64,000 nt of DNA, taken from Shimia biformata. Its GTDB lineage: Bacteria > Pseudomonadota > Alphaproteobacteria > Rhodobacterales > Rhodobacteraceae. The notes below the pieces were generated by a model. That model worked only from the letters and a program-made list of their open reading frames with translations. It was not told the DNA's origin and did no database searches. The stretch lies in the NCBI RefSeq assembly GCF_016888515.1, contig NZ_JAFEJK010000001.1, positions 2,141,475 to 2,205,474 on the forward strand, in the 5' to 3' direction. Shown here piece after piece: positions 46,525 to 56,161 of the stretch. Position numbers and translations under genes: made by a program. Within the stretch, counting starts at the first letter, position 1. The number at the start of each line of letters is the position of its first letter.

Positions 46525-47327
46525 CAGAGCGCCTGCGCCAGAAGGAACAGACCCGTGTCACGGGCCGCGGCAAGGGTGGCGTCGCGGTCCAGCACAACGA
46601 CGCGGTTTGCTGCGATCACCACACCCGACAGCCCCGCGGCGGCGGCGTTTCGGATCGTGTCGGGACCGATCGCGGGCATGTCGACGCGCAGGTCCTGCCC
46701 GCGTTTCGGCGCCTTGACCAGAACACCGCCCTTGGTGCGGCGCAGCTTGTCGGGGGTTGCGGCGACGAAGGACAACAGCGCGTCGGTGCCCTGCAATGTC
46801 TCGATCCCGAGGCAAAGGCCGCCCGCCACCACCGCCCCCTGCCCGACATCCAGAGGCGACAGGGCCAGCAGGATATCGGTGGCAAAGCTGGCATCCTTTT
46901 GCTGTTGCTCAGAAGGCGTTGGCCCGGCCAGAAGCCCCTCTTCCGCAGTCAGTCCGGGCAGCAATTCATGGGCGCCGCGCACGGTAAACCCCTGCTCCTC
47001 GAACACCGCGATCACCAGCCGCAACAGCGCATCGTCGCCGCCCTGCAACGCGGCGACAAGGCGGGGCGCAATTCCGGCCATGGTTGCGTCAAAGGCAGAC
47101 GGATCCAGCGGCGGGCGGGCCATGCCACCGGCAAAGACCACATCCGTCGCACCCTGCGCCTTCAGGTCGTCAAACAACGCGCCCATCTTTTCGAAACGGT
47201 GTTCACACACGGGTCGGTCATGGGTATGGTCCACGCCTGCGAAGGTCACGATCACCGCATCGGGATGCGCCGCGGCCAGCGCGACCGGCAATGCGCCGGC
47301 ACCGGAAAGGATGGCCAGACGTCCCAT
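46524..47327 (-). CDS. lpxI: LpxI, UDP-2,3-diacylglucosamine diphosphatase
   Basis: 267 residues of the DUF1009/LpxI family. It hydrolyses UDP-2,3-diacylglucosamine to lipid X, replacing LpxH, which is absent from many alphaproteobacteria. The N-terminus MGRLAILSGAGALP, internal KMGALFDDLKAQGATDVVFAG and the C-terminal segment AIGPDTIRNAAAAGLSGVVI are typical. Two bases separate it from lpxA. Confidence 0.93.
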   Translation of the reverse strand: MGRLAILSGAGALPVALAAAHPDAVIVTFAGVDHTHDRPVCEHRFEKMGALFDDLKAQGATDVVFAGGMARPPLDPSAFDATMAGIAPRLVAALQGGDDALLRLVIAVFEEQGFTVRGAHELLPGLTAEEGLLAGPTPSEQQQKDASFATDILLALSPLDVGQGAVVAGGLCLGIETLQGTDALLSFVAATPDKLRRTKGGVLVKAPKRGQDLRVDMPAIGPDTIRNAAAAGLSGVVIAANRVVVLDRDATLAAARDTGLFLLAQAL

Positions 47328-47329
47328 GA

Positions 47330-48127
47330 TCAGCGCGGTGTCAGGAACGACCGGTCGGTGTCGCCCATCACGAAATTGACGATCTCGCGGACATAATCGC
47401 TGTCGGTGTCTTCCCCAAGCTTCTGCGCGCGGGCCGCAAATGTCCCCTCGCCCTGCGCCAGTTCCCTGAACGCGGCCCTCAGCGCCGAGATGTCGGACCG
47501 CGCCACGCCGCGCCGTTTCAGGCCGACAAGGTTCAGCCCGTCCAACTCTCCTCGCGGTCCCTGTACGAGGCCATAGGGGATGACGTCATTGGTCACCATC
47601 GTCACCGCGCCGATGATCGCGCCGCGTCCGATACGCACCCATTGGTGGATGCCGCAGAGACCGCCGATGATGACATCGTCCTCGATCACGCAATGGCCCG
47701 CGACTGCGGCCGAGTTCACCACGATCACCCGGTCGCCGATGATGGCGTCATGGGCGATGTGGCAGCCCGCCATGAACAACCCGTCGTCACCGATCCGGGT
47801 GACGCCACCGCCGCCCTCGGTGCCAAGGTTCATGGTCACATGTTCACGTATGCGGTTGCGCTTGCCGATTTCCAGCGCGGTGATCTCGCCCTTGAACTTC
47901 AGGTCCTGGGGCGTTTCGCCCAGCACGGCAAAAGAGAACACAACCGTGTCTTCGCCGATCACGGTGCGGCCCGAGACTACGACATGGCTGCGCAGCTCGA
48001 CGCGCTCGCGCAGCACCACCTCGGGGCCAATCACGCAGAACGGACCGACCACGCAGCCCGCGCCGATCTGTGCGCCATCCTCGACAATCGCCGAGGGATG
48101 CACCCTTGCGTCAGGGGAAATCGACAT
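47330..48127 (-). CDS. lpxA: LpxA, UDP-GlcNAc acyltransferase
   Basis: 265 residues from ATG 48127, preceded by AAGGAG; a GTG at 48136 is less well placed. First lipid A enzyme, adding 3-hydroxyacyl to UDP-GlcNAc. Hexapeptide beta-helix (IHPSAIVEDG-like start, GAQIGAGCVVGPF) with the catalytic His in GCHIAHDAIIGDRV. C-terminal helical domain present. Confidence 0.96.
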   Translation of the reverse strand: MSISPDARVHPSAIVEDGAQIGAGCVVGPFCVIGPEVVLRERVELRSHVVVSGRTVIGEDTVVFSFAVLGETPQDLKFKGEITALEIGKRNRIREHVTMNLGTEGGGGVTRIGDDGLFMAGCHIAHDAIIGDRVIVVNSAAVAGHCVIEDDVIIGGLCGIHQWVRIGRGAIIGAVTMVTNDVIPYGLVQGPRGELDGLNLVGLKRRGVARSDISALRAAFRELAQGEGTFAARAQKLGEDTDSDYVREIVNFVMGDTDRSFLTPR

Positions 48128-48132
48128 GTGCG

Positions 48133-48597
48133 TCACTCCTTGGGCAGGTCCATCATGGCGGTGAACTCAACCTCGGTTGCCATCTCGCCCTCGACCGTGG
48201 CGATGCCGGCAAATTTCCACACTTTGCCGCCGGGCTTGCCGCGCAGGGTGGTCAGGTTCATCTCGACCACGTCGCCGGGCACCACCATGCGGCGGAACTT
48301 GCATTTGTCGATCGACATGAAATAGACCAGCATGTTCTTGTCTTCCATGCCAAGCGCGGTGCCGACCATGACGGCGGCGGTCTGGGCCATGGCCTCGACG
48401 ATAGTGACGCCGGGCATGATCGGCTTGCCGGGGAAATGGCCCTGGAAGTGCGGCTCGTTCATGGTGACGTTCTTGATGCCGCGCGCCGATTCATAGCCCT
48501 TGATGTCGACCACCTTGTCCACCAGCAGGAACGGGTAGCGGTGCGGGATGATACGCTGAATACGGTGGATATCGGCGGTAAGGGTCTGGTCGGTCAT
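48133..48597 (-). CDS. fabZ: FabZ, 3-hydroxyacyl-ACP dehydratase
   Basis: 154 residues from ATG 48597; the frame extends 30 codons further but that part is not family-like. Hot-dog fold dehydratase with the signature [20 protein letters not shown] (His54, Glu68). It competes with LpxA for 3-hydroxyacyl-ACP, which explains its position beside lpxA. Confidence 0.97.
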   Translation of the reverse strand: MTDQTLTADIHRIQRIIPHRYPFLLVDKVVDIKGYESARGIKNVTMNEPHFQGHFPGKPIMPGVTIVEAMAQTAAVMVGTALGMEDKNMLVYFMSIDKCKFRRMVVPGDVVEMNLTTLRGKPGGKVWKFAGIATVEGEMATEVEFTAMMDLPKE

Positions 48598-48701
48598 CTG
48601 ATGCTCCGCTTTCGGCTGGTCTGTTGCCAGGTTTTCTTCCCCCTGTGCTAGCAACACGCCAGCCAATGGGCAAGCACGGTCAGGCATACATGGGATAGAT
48701 G

Positions 48702-49256
48702 TCAGTCCTTGGGGGCCAGCCCCGCGCCATCACCCAGTTCGGCGTTCAGCCGTTCGATGGCGACGCGGGTCACGTCAATCGCGGAATCCGACATCAATAC
48801 GCTGCGCTGTTCGACAATGACCGAGGCACCATGTTCGCTCATCAACTGCCCCAGGATGGGGCGCGCGGCGTTGATGAACACGGCTTGCTCGCGGTCACGT
48901 TTCAGCCCGATCTGAAGCGCCTTGTCATCCTGTTCGGCGCGGATCTGCTTGACGCGGGCGTCAAACGCATCCGCCACGGCGCGAAAATCTTCGGGCGCCA
49001 TGTTGGGGCGCTTGTTGGCCAGTTCCCGTTCCTCGGCGGTCAGTTCCGCCTGAATCTTGCGGTTTTCCGCCAGAAGCACAGATTGCGCGGCCTCGATTTC
49101 CTCGCTGACGCGTTTGCCAAAGGCGGATTGTTCAAAAAGCGCCTCTGAGTTCACCGTCAGGATCGGGGTTTCCACCGCGCCGAAGCTTTGCGCATGGCCC
49201 GTGATCGGCGACATGACCGCCAACCACAGCCCCAGCAGAAAGCCCGCCCCCCGCAT
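48702..49256 (-). CDS. Skp/OmpH-type periplasmic chaperone
   Basis: 184 residues with a signal peptide ([23 protein letters not shown]) and the Skp layout: a short beta strand ([19 protein letters not shown]) and two long coiled-coil helices (about 55-130). It escorts outer-membrane proteins to the Bam complex. Lies three bases downstream of bamA, as in most proteobacteria. Confidence 0.9.
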   Translation of the reverse strand: MRGAGFLLGLWLAVMSPITGHAQSFGAVETPILTVNSEALFEQSAFGKRVSEEIEAAQSVLLAENRKIQAELTAEERELANKRPNMAPEDFRAVADAFDARVKQIRAEQDDKALQIGLKRDREQAVFINAARPILGQLMSEHGASVIVEQRSVLMSDSAIDVTRVAIERLNAELGDGAGLAPKD

Positions 49257-49259
49257 CGA

Positions 49260-51614
49260 TCAGAATTCGGCGCGGATGGTGAAGTCGAAGAACTGTTCTT
49301 CGTCGAAATCCTCTTTCTTCAGAGCTTTCGAGAAGTTGAAGCGCAAGGGGCCGATGGGCGTGTTCCAGAAAATCGACAGACCAACCACGTGGCGCAGCGA
49401 GAAATCGGCGCCCTGAACCGTGCCAACCCCGGTGCGGTCCACACCCCAGAGGCTGCCGACGTCATAGAACAGACCACCGGTGATACCGACCTCTTCCGGC
49501 AGACCCAGCGGGAATTCTGCCTCGAACCGGGCGACGGCATACATGGTGCCGCCAAGCGCGTCGTTCTGATCTGCGGTGATCCCGGTTTCGCGGGGACCGA
49601 TGCCATAGACCGTGAAGCCACGCATCTGACGGGGCGGAAGGATGAAGCGGTCGGTGATCCGGCTGTCCTTGTCGGGGGAATAATGCATCCCCCCTTCCAG
49701 CGATGCCCGCAGAGTCACGTTTTCCTGCAACACGCGCGTCACCGCCGAAAGCTTGGCCTCGGTATTGATATACTGGTAATCGCCCCCGATCCCGCCGAAG
49801 TTCTGCGACAGTTCGAAGTTGTAGCCGGTTTTCGGGTCAATCCCGTTGCGGCGGCTGTCCCAGGTATAGGTATAGCCGATCGAGCTTTGAAAGACGTCGC
49901 CAAGCGCGGCCTCGGTGTCGATGATCGAGGTCGGGATTTCCTCGTCCTCGCGAATCTCCATCGCGATGTTCTGCAAACGGTAGTTCAGCGACAGACGTCC
50001 GTTCTGGCTGACCGGGAAGGACAGCGACGGGCGGAACTCACCGATCGTCTGGGTGAAGCGGTTGATCGAACGCGACGTTTCCTGGTAGCGCAGCACGATC
50101 CCGGCCTCAAGATCACGGCCAAGGATGTTGGGGTCGCTGAAGCCAAAGAAGTAATCCGCGATCTCGGACGAGGTCGACAGGTTCACAGCCAGGTTCTGAC
50201 CACGGCCCAGGAAGTTGCGTTCCGAAAACCGCATCACAAGCCCCAGCCCGTCATTTGTCGAATAGGTGCCGCCGAAGGACAACGAGCCGGTGGGCTGTTC
50301 CTCGACATCGACGTCGATCACGACCTGGTCGGGGGCAGACCCCTCGCGCGCGTTGACGTTTGCGGTCGAGAAGAAGCCAAGCGCGCGGATGCGTTCGGCG
50401 CTTTCGCGCACTTCGCGGGCATTGAACGGGTCGCCTTCGACGATGCGGAACTGGGTGCGGACGACGCGGTCCAGCGTGGTGGTGTTGCCCTCGATGTCGA
50501 TGCGTTCGACAAAGATGCGGTCACCTTTCACCAGCGCGAATTCCACATCCAGTGTCAGGTCGCGGTCATTGCGGGTGATGCGCGGGTCGACCCGGATGAA
50601 GTCATAGCCCAGCCGCACCGCGAGCGTTTCCATGCGCGCGATGTTGTTTTCGACATCCAGCGGCGTGTAGGTGCGCCCGCTGCGGATCTTCTGCGCCTTC
50701 TCGAATTCGGCGGCATCGAGGCCCTTGACCTCGCTCAGGATGGTGATCTTGCCGAATTTGAACTGCTGGCCTTCCTCGACGTTGAACGCCAGGAAATAGC
50801 CGTCGCGTTCCTGGCTCAGCTCGGCGCTGACGCTGGTGGTGCGGAAGTCGATATAGCCGCGCGACAGGTAGAAATCGCGCAGGACCTGCTTGTCGAACTC
50901 GACCCGGTCCTCGACAAACGTGTCCCGGCGGATGAATTCGCGCAGCAGCCCGGCCTGCTTGGTGCCCAGCACCTGACGCAGGCGGTAGTCCGAGAAATGC
51001 TGGTTGCCAACGAAGCTGATGCGTTCGATCTCGACCACGTCGCCTTCGAAAATCTCAAAGACAAGGTCGGCGCGGTTGTCGGGGCGGCGGATGATGCGCG
51101 GCGTGACCCGCGCGGCAAGACGGCCCGACTGCGCGTAGGCCTCGGCGATCCGTGCGGCGTCCCGCTCGACCGCGCTTGGGTTCAGCACACGGCGCGATTG
51201 GGATTCGATGACCTGACCCAGGTTTTCATCCTTCAGGCGCTTGTTGCCTTCGAAGTTGATGATGTTGATCGTCGGGTATTCCTTGACCCGGATGATGAGC
51301 TGCGACCCGTTGGGGACCAGCTCGACCTCTTCGAACAGTCCCGTCGCCAGAACCCGCTGATAGGCAGCGTTCAGCTGGCCGCCGGTGACCGGTTGATTCC
51401 GCGCGATTCCGGCATAGGTCAGGATGGCCGTGGATTCGATCCGCCGGTTGCCTTCCACCGCGACGCTGGAGAAGCGGTAGTCCTGCGCCTCGGCAAGGCT
51501 GGGCAGCAGGAGCAAGAAGATTGAAACTAAAAAGAAAAACGCGACCAGTAGTTTTCGAAAACCTGTCGCATCCACGGTGGCGGCGCGTGCTTGTGCCTTC
51601 CGCATTCCGGCCAT
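49260..51614 (-). CDS. bamA: BamA, outer-membrane assembly factor
   Basis: 784 residues from ATG 51614 (GGGAAG upstream); a start at 51677 is possible. A strong signal peptide (LLVAFFFLVSIFLLLLPSLAEAQ) is followed by five POTRA domains (FSSVAVEGNRRIE onward to about 430) and a 16-strand barrel with GGTMYAVARFEAEFPLG-type repeats. C-terminal Phe (RAEF) is the usual outer-membrane signal. Inserts beta-barrel proteins into the outer membrane. Preceded by a small ORF and a terminator, so it must have its own promoter. Confidence 0.96.
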   Translation of the reverse strand: MAGMRKAQARAATVDATGFRKLLVAFFFLVSIFLLLLPSLAEAQDYRFSSVAVEGNRRIESTAILTYAGIARNQPVTGGQLNAAYQRVLATGLFEEVELVPNGSQLIIRVKEYPTINIINFEGNKRLKDENLGQVIESQSRRVLNPSAVERDAARIAEAYAQSGRLAARVTPRIIRRPDNRADLVFEIFEGDVVEIERISFVGNQHFSDYRLRQVLGTKQAGLLREFIRRDTFVEDRVEFDKQVLRDFYLSRGYIDFRTTSVSAELSQERDGYFLAFNVEEGQQFKFGKITILSEVKGLDAAEFEKAQKIRSGRTYTPLDVENNIARMETLAVRLGYDFIRVDPRITRNDRDLTLDVEFALVKGDRIFVERIDIEGNTTTLDRVVRTQFRIVEGDPFNAREVRESAERIRALGFFSTANVNAREGSAPDQVVIDVDVEEQPTGSLSFGGTYSTNDGLGLVMRFSERNFLGRGQNLAVNLSTSSEIADYFFGFSDPNILGRDLEAGIVLRYQETSRSINRFTQTIGEFRPSLSFPVSQNGRLSLNYRLQNIAMEIREDEEIPTSIIDTEAALGDVFQSSIGYTYTWDSRRNGIDPKTGYNFELSQNFGGIGGDYQYINTEAKLSAVTRVLQENVTLRASLEGGMHYSPDKDSRITDRFILPPRQMRGFTVYGIGPRETGITADQNDALGGTMYAVARFEAEFPLGLPEEVGITGGLFYDVGSLWGVDRTGVGTVQGADFSLRHVVGLSIFWNTPIGPLRFNFSKALKKEDFDEEQFFDFTIRAEF

Positions 51615-51744
51615 GCCAATCTTCCCAATCAAATCCCAGTTGCGAAAGTGAGTATCGGGATCGGAAGCGCTTGTCAAAACGCCAGAACCGCCTGAGGTCA
51701 GAGAATGCGAAAATGTTGTTTTTGTGCAGGTATGGTAATCGCCA

Positions 51745-51777
51745 AAAGCCGCCCCACCAGATATGGTGTGCGGCTTT
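51745..51777 (-). terminator. Terminator of the small ORF
   Basis: AAAGCCGC and GCGGCTTT pair, with an inner CACCA/TGGTG stem, and T-runs lie on both sides. It follows the stop of the small ORF by about 23 bases. Confidence 0.75.
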
Positions 51778-51800
51778 GCTGTTTGAAAACGCCGATCAGG

Positions 51801-51935
51801 TCAGAGCCAGCCGAGGCTGCGCATATATGTCGCCAGCAACAGCGCCGCGACAATGGCGCCGGGAAACAGCAGCCGGTCCCAGTTGACATCAAACAGCAAC
51901 CAGATCGCGCGATATCCATGTTCCAGCGTGTGCAT
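51801..51935 (-). CDS. Tiny membrane protein between rseP and bamA
   Basis: 44 residues from ATG 51935 (AGGGCGGAACC upstream); the longer frame to 52046 is poorly formed. After a polar start (MHTLEHGYRAIWLLFDVNWDRL), residues about 20-40 form one hydrophobic helix (LLFPGAIVAALLLATYM) ending RSLGWL. Its terminator and AT-neutral composition suggest an expressed unit. No family recognised. Could be a small partner of the envelope genes around it or an unrelated peptide. Confidence 0.5.
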   Translation of the reverse strand: MHTLEHGYRAIWLLFDVNWDRLLFPGAIVAALLLATYMRSLGWL

Positions 51936-52100
51936 CGGTTCCGCCCTTGCGTGTTCGGACCCTCTCTGGTCCAGGTTCATCCTGATCCAAGATATGGTCA
52001 CGAATTCGGGCGGAAATGCGGCAACCGGGTGACATCGACATGACACCCAAGCCGTTAATCTTCGGCTCAGGTTGGGTTTCTGACAGGGTTTCTGGAAGGG

Positions 52101-53447
52101 TCAGGGACAGAACATGTCATTGGTCAGCCCGAAGATCATCAGGCTGCCGACAATGAACAGCCCCAATGTCATCAGCACGCGCAGCGCGCCATCGCTGGGC
52201 GGTTTGCCCGCGACCGCTTCATAAGCGTAAAACACAAGGTGCCCGCCATCCAGCATCGGGATCGGAAACAGGTTCAAAAGCCCGATCGCCGCGCTCAGCA
52301 CCGCGATGAACCAGATGAAACTGGCCGTGCCCTGGCTGGCCATTGCCCCCGAGGTCTGGGCAATGCCAATCGGACCCGACAGGTTGCAGGACGAGATCGC
52401 CCCGGTGACCATGTGGTAAAGCCCCGAGACCGAGCCCTGGATGATCCGTCCGGTCTGAGCCACCCCGCCCCAGATCGCGTCGCCAATGCCCGGCGTGACC
52501 GTGGCCGGCTCAAACGCCAGCCCGCCGCCGATGCCGATGCGCCAATGGGTCTTGAAGCCGCCGTCGGTCTGCGGCTCGTCCACGCGGCGCGGGGCCAGCG
52601 CGAACTCAAGGGTTTCACCGTCGCGCCAGACATCCAGCAAAAGCACCCGGCCATCGCTGCCTTCGACCGCCTCTTTCAACTCGGAAAACGCGGTCACCGG
52701 CTGGCCGTCGATCGCGGTGATGACGTCACCGACCTTCATGTTGATGTTATAGGCCGAGCTTTGCGGCGCCAGGCTGAGGACATGCGGCGGATAGAGATAG
52801 GGGCCGTCGACCGTCATTTCCTGCCCGTCACGCAGAACATCATAAGGCAGCAGCGGCTGGATCGGCAGCGCCTTGGAAAATTCGGAAAACGCCTCGTCGT
52901 CATCGAAACCGGGCAATGCGATGCCCGCAATGCCGCGCACCTCGTCCCCTTCCTGCAGGGTAACACCCTGAACAGGCAGGTCGCGCAGCTGTCCGATGAC
53001 AAGCTTGTCGCCGATCTCTCCCCGGCTCAGAAGGACCGCGGCAAAAACAAGGATCGACAGGGCGAAGTTGAACAGAGGACCGGCGGCAACCGTGGCGGCG
53101 CGCGCCCAAAGCGGCGCGCCGTGAATGGTGTGGCGGCGCTGGTCTTCGTCCATGGCGGCGATCGCCTCGCCGTCCTTGCCGCTGGCGGCGTTGGCATCAC
53201 CCATGAACCGCACATAGCCGCCCAGGGGAATCGCCGCGATCTGCCATTTCGTGCCGCGCTTGTCGTGGCGCGACCACAGCACCGGGCCGAACCCCAGCGA
53301 AAACACCTCGGCATGAATGCCCGACCAGCGGCCAACGATGTAGTGGCCGTATTCGTGGATCGCCACGATCACCGAAAGCGCCACCACGAAGGCAATCACC
53401 ACCAGAAGAGTGTTTCCGAATTGCGGGATCAGGCTGAGAATGTCCAA
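52101..53447 (-). CDS. rseP: RseP, site-2 intramembrane protease
   Basis: 448 residues. Zinc site HEYGHYIVG (His31, Glu32, His35) in the first helix and the conserved LDG motif in PIPMLDGGHLVFYAYEAV near the C-terminus. A PDZ region lies about 200-290 (KVGDVITAIDGQPVTAFSEL). RseP cleaves membrane anti-sigma factors; its targets here are unknown. Eight bases downstream of dxr. Confidence 0.95.
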   Translation of the reverse strand: MDILSLIPQFGNTLLVVIAFVVALSVIVAIHEYGHYIVGRWSGIHAEVFSLGFGPVLWSRHDKRGTKWQIAAIPLGGYVRFMGDANAASGKDGEAIAAMDEDQRRHTIHGAPLWARAATVAAGPLFNFALSILVFAAVLLSRGEIGDKLVIGQLRDLPVQGVTLQEGDEVRGIAGIALPGFDDDEAFSEFSKALPIQPLLPYDVLRDGQEMTVDGPYLYPPHVLSLAPQSSAYNINMKVGDVITAIDGQPVTAFSELKEAVEGSDGRVLLLDVWRDGETLEFALAPRRVDEPQTDGGFKTHWRIGIGGGLAFEPATVTPGIGDAIWGGVAQTGRIIQGSVSGLYHMVTGAISSCNLSGPIGIAQTSGAMASQGTASFIWFIAVLSAAIGLLNLFPIPMLDGGHLVFYAYEAVAGKPPSDGALRVLMTLGLFIVGSLMIFGLTNDMFCP

Positions 53448-53455
53448 AGGTCTTC

Positions 53456-54631
53456 CTAGGTCTGTAAGTCGTTGATGACGGTTTCGGCGGTCTGACGGGC
53501 CATCTGGTCCGTTTCCAACACGCTTTCAAGGGTCATCGTGTCATTGGTAAGGCACGGATCGGAAGAAAGCCGGGCCAGTACCTCTTCCACCACCTCGGCC
53601 ATTTGCAGGAATCCGATGCGGTGGCCAAGAAAGCCATCCAGCGCGGTTTCCTTGGCGGCGTTGAACACAGCGCCCATCAACCCGCCTGCCTGCATCACCT
53701 CGCGGGCAAGGCGCAACGCGGGATAGCGGGTCTCGTCCGGGGCGCGGAAGGTCAACGCGCCGATCTGCGTCAGGTCCAGCCGTTCGACCGGGACATGGTC
53801 GCGCTCGGGCCAGTGCAGGGCAAAGCCGATGGCGTGGCGCATGTCGGCAGGACCAAGATGGGCCATGATGCCGCCATCGCTGAACCCGATCAGCGCATGG
53901 ACCAGCGACTCTGGGTGAACGACGACCTCGATCTGATCCTCTCGAAACCCAAAGAGTTCATGTGTTTCAATGACTTCCAGCGCCTTGTTGAACATGGATG
54001 CACTGTCGATCGTGATCCGCTGGCCCATGGCCCAGTTGGGATGGGTCGCGGCCTGTTCCGGGGTGGCGGCGGCCATCTGATCCAGGCTCCAGTCGCGGAA
54101 CGCCCCGCCCGAAGCGGTGATGATCACCCGTTCCACGGCGGCGCGGTCCTCGCCGATCAGGGCCTGGAACACGGCGGAATGTTCGCTGTCGACAGGCAAC
54201 AGCGTGCCGCCATTCTGCGCAGCGGTGCGGCGGACCAGTTCCCCGGCACAGACCAGCGATTCCTTGTTGGCCAGCGCCAGCGTCGCCCCCTGTTCCAGCG
54301 CCAGAAGGCCGGGTTTCAGCCCCGCAGCGCCAACGATGGCCGACATGACCCAGTCGGCGGGGCGCTTTGCGGCACCGTCCATGGCCCCTGCCCCGGCTGC
54401 GGCTTCGATGCCAGAGCCCGCAAGCGCGGCTTTCAGATCGTCGTAACAGTCGTCAAAGGCGGTCACCGCCACTTGCGCGTTCAGTCGGCGTGCATCGGCG
54501 GCCAGTTGCGCCACGTTGCGGCCCCCCGACAGCGCCACCACTTGATAGGCATCCGGGTCGCGGGCAATCAGGTCAATCGTGCTTTGTCCGATCGACCCGG
54601 TGGCGCCAAAAATGGAAACCTTGCGCATCAC
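53456..54631 (-). CDS. dxr: DXP reductoisomerase
   Basis: 391 residues. Second step of the non-mevalonate isoprenoid pathway, making MEP. NADPH motif SIFGATGSIGQSTIDLI, then LANKESLVCAG, the metal-binding DSEHSAVFQAL and TASGGAFRDW, and MVHPESLVHALI. Feeds uppS in the same block. Eight bases downstream of cdsA. Confidence 0.96.
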   Translation of the reverse strand: MMRKVSIFGATGSIGQSTIDLIARDPDAYQVVALSGGRNVAQLAADARRLNAQVAVTAFDDCYDDLKAALAGSGIEAAAGAGAMDGAAKRPADWVMSAIVGAAGLKPGLLALEQGATLALANKESLVCAGELVRRTAAQNGGTLLPVDSEHSAVFQALIGEDRAAVERVIITASGGAFRDWSLDQMAAATPEQAATHPNWAMGQRITIDSASMFNKALEVIETHELFGFREDQIEVVVHPESLVHALIGFSDGGIMAHLGPADMRHAIGFALHWPERDHVPVERLDLTQIGALTFRAPDETRYPALRLAREVMQAGGLMGAVFNAAKETALDGFLGHRIGFLQMAEVVEEVLARLSSDPCLTNDTMTLESVLETDQMARQTAETVINDLQT

Positions 54632-54639
54632 TCCCCCAC

Positions 54640-55413
54640 TCAGCCCGCCTGCGGCAGGGCGATGACCAGCGACAGGATCATGACAAACAGCGCCGCCCCC
54701 ATCATGGCGTCAAACCGGTCCAGAAGCCCGCCGTGACCGGGGATCAGATGCGAGGAATCCTTGACCCCGTAGCGGCGCTTGATCGCGCTTTCGGCAATAT
54801 CGCCCATCTGCGAGGCAAACGAGGTCAGGACGCTGATCAACATCAGTTTCCAGCCTCCGAAGGCCAGTCCGACAACCGCCGCCGCAACCCATCCCGCCGA
54901 GGTGCCGGACCAGGTTTTCTTGGGGCTGATCGAGGGCCAGAACTTGGGTCCGCCAAAGGTGCGCCCGGCAAAATAGCCCGCGATATCGGTGGCGATGACC
55001 ACCAGAACCAGCCAGGCAACAGACGGCAAGCCGTTGAAATCCCGCAGCTTTACCAGCCCATAACAGGCAACCATCAACCCTGCGGCATAGGCCACGAAAA
55101 TCGCGTGATCCTTCGACAGCCGGGACGCGCCCGTCAGCGCGGGCGCGATCAGGACCGGCAGCAAGAAGAAGGGCGGGATCAGGTGCGAAAAGAAGATGAT
55201 GACACCGCAAAGCGCGCCCAGCCAGATCCCGTCGCTGGCCGCTTTTGTGCCCATGATGCGGGTCAGTTCCCAGATCATCCCGGCACAGATCAGCGCCACC
55301 AGGCCATGAAACCACAAGCCCCCAAGCCACAAGCCTTCGACACCGACGGCAAGCATGATCACGGCCGACAGGATACGGGCGGGCAGATCACCCCATTTTG
55401 CGTCGCCACTCAT
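54640..55413 (-). CDS. cdsA: Phosphatidate cytidylyltransferase
   Basis: 257 residues, highly hydrophobic, with the CdsA signature near the C-terminus: ASQMGDIAESAIKRRYGVKDSS and HLIPGHGGLLDRFD. Makes CDP-diacylglycerol for phospholipid synthesis. Start overlaps the uppS stop by four bases (ATGA). Confidence 0.95.
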   Translation of the reverse strand: MSGDAKWGDLPARILSAVIMLAVGVEGLWLGGLWFHGLVALICAGMIWELTRIMGTKAASDGIWLGALCGVIIFFSHLIPPFFLLPVLIAPALTGASRLSKDHAIFVAYAAGLMVACYGLVKLRDFNGLPSVAWLVLVVIATDIAGYFAGRTFGGPKFWPSISPKKTWSGTSAGWVAAAVVGLAFGGWKLMLISVLTSFASQMGDIAESAIKRRYGVKDSSHLIPGHGGLLDRFDAMMGAALFVMILSLVIALPQAG

Positions 55414-56135
55414 GCGGGCACGGCACCAAACCGACGCTCGCGGCCGCCATAGGCGCCGACGAGACGGGTGAATTCCTCGGAGGTGAAATCGGGCCAGAGC
55501 GTGTCGATGAACTCATACTCGGCATAGGCCGACTGCCACAGCAGGAAGTTTGAAATCCGCGCCTCGCCGCTGGTGCGGATCACAAGATCAGGATCGGGCA
55601 AAACGTAAGTATCCAAATACCTTGGCAGGGTTTCTTCATCCACATTTTCGGGCTTCAGACGCCCGGCGGCTACGTCCTCGGCCAAACGTTTGGTGGCGCG
55701 GGCGACCTCATCCCGGCCGCCATAGTTCAGGGCAATGGTCAGGTTGGTGCCGGTGCAATGGGCGGTCAGCGCCTCGGCCTCGTCCATCAGGTTGCGCAGC
55801 TTGGCGTCCAGCTTGACCCGGTCGCCAATGAACCGCACGCGCACGTTCTGGCGTACGAAATCCTGCATTTCCTTGAAGATATAGCGGCGGAACAGGCTCA
55901 TCAGCCCGGCGACCTCGGCCTGGGTGCGTTTCCAGTTCTCGGTCGAGAAGGCGAAGATCGTCAGATAGTCGACGCCCACGTCCGGGCAGGTCTCGACGAT
56001 CTCGCGCACCCGGCGGGCGCCGGCGTGGTGGCCGAACAGCCGTGGCCGCCCGCGCGCCTGCGCCCAGCGGCCATTGCCATCCATGATGATCGCCACATGG
56101 CGCGGGCCGCCGTCGGGTTTGCTTGTCTTGCCCAT
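55410..56135 (-). CDS. uppS: Undecaprenyl diphosphate synthase
   Basis: 241 residues from ATG 56135. Makes the C55 lipid carrier for peptidoglycan and other envelope polymers. Motifs: HVAIIMDGNGRWAQARG with the catalytic Asp, LFGHHAGARRV, FAFSTENWKR, and VIRTSGEARISNFLLWQ. ATGA overlap with cdsA. Confidence 0.96.
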   Translation of the reverse strand: MGKTSKPDGGPRHVAIIMDGNGRWAQARGRPRLFGHHAGARRVREIVETCPDVGVDYLTIFAFSTENWKRTQAEVAGLMSLFRRYIFKEMQDFVRQNVRVRFIGDRVKLDAKLRNLMDEAEALTAHCTGTNLTIALNYGGRDEVARATKRLAEDVAAGRLKPENVDEETLPRYLDTYVLPDPDLVIRTSGEARISNFLLWQSAYAEYEFIDTLWPDFTSEEFTRLVGAYGGRERRFGAVPA

Positions 56136-56161
56136 ATCGCGCCCTCGCGCCAAAATCCGGT

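Larger units (their letters stand above)
51615..52100. other. 486-base region between bamA and rseP
   Basis: Contains the 44-residue ORF (51801-51935), its terminator (51745-51777) and the bamA promoter zone (51615-51740). The 52036-52100 part before rseP's stop holds no clear feature. Confidence 0.55.
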
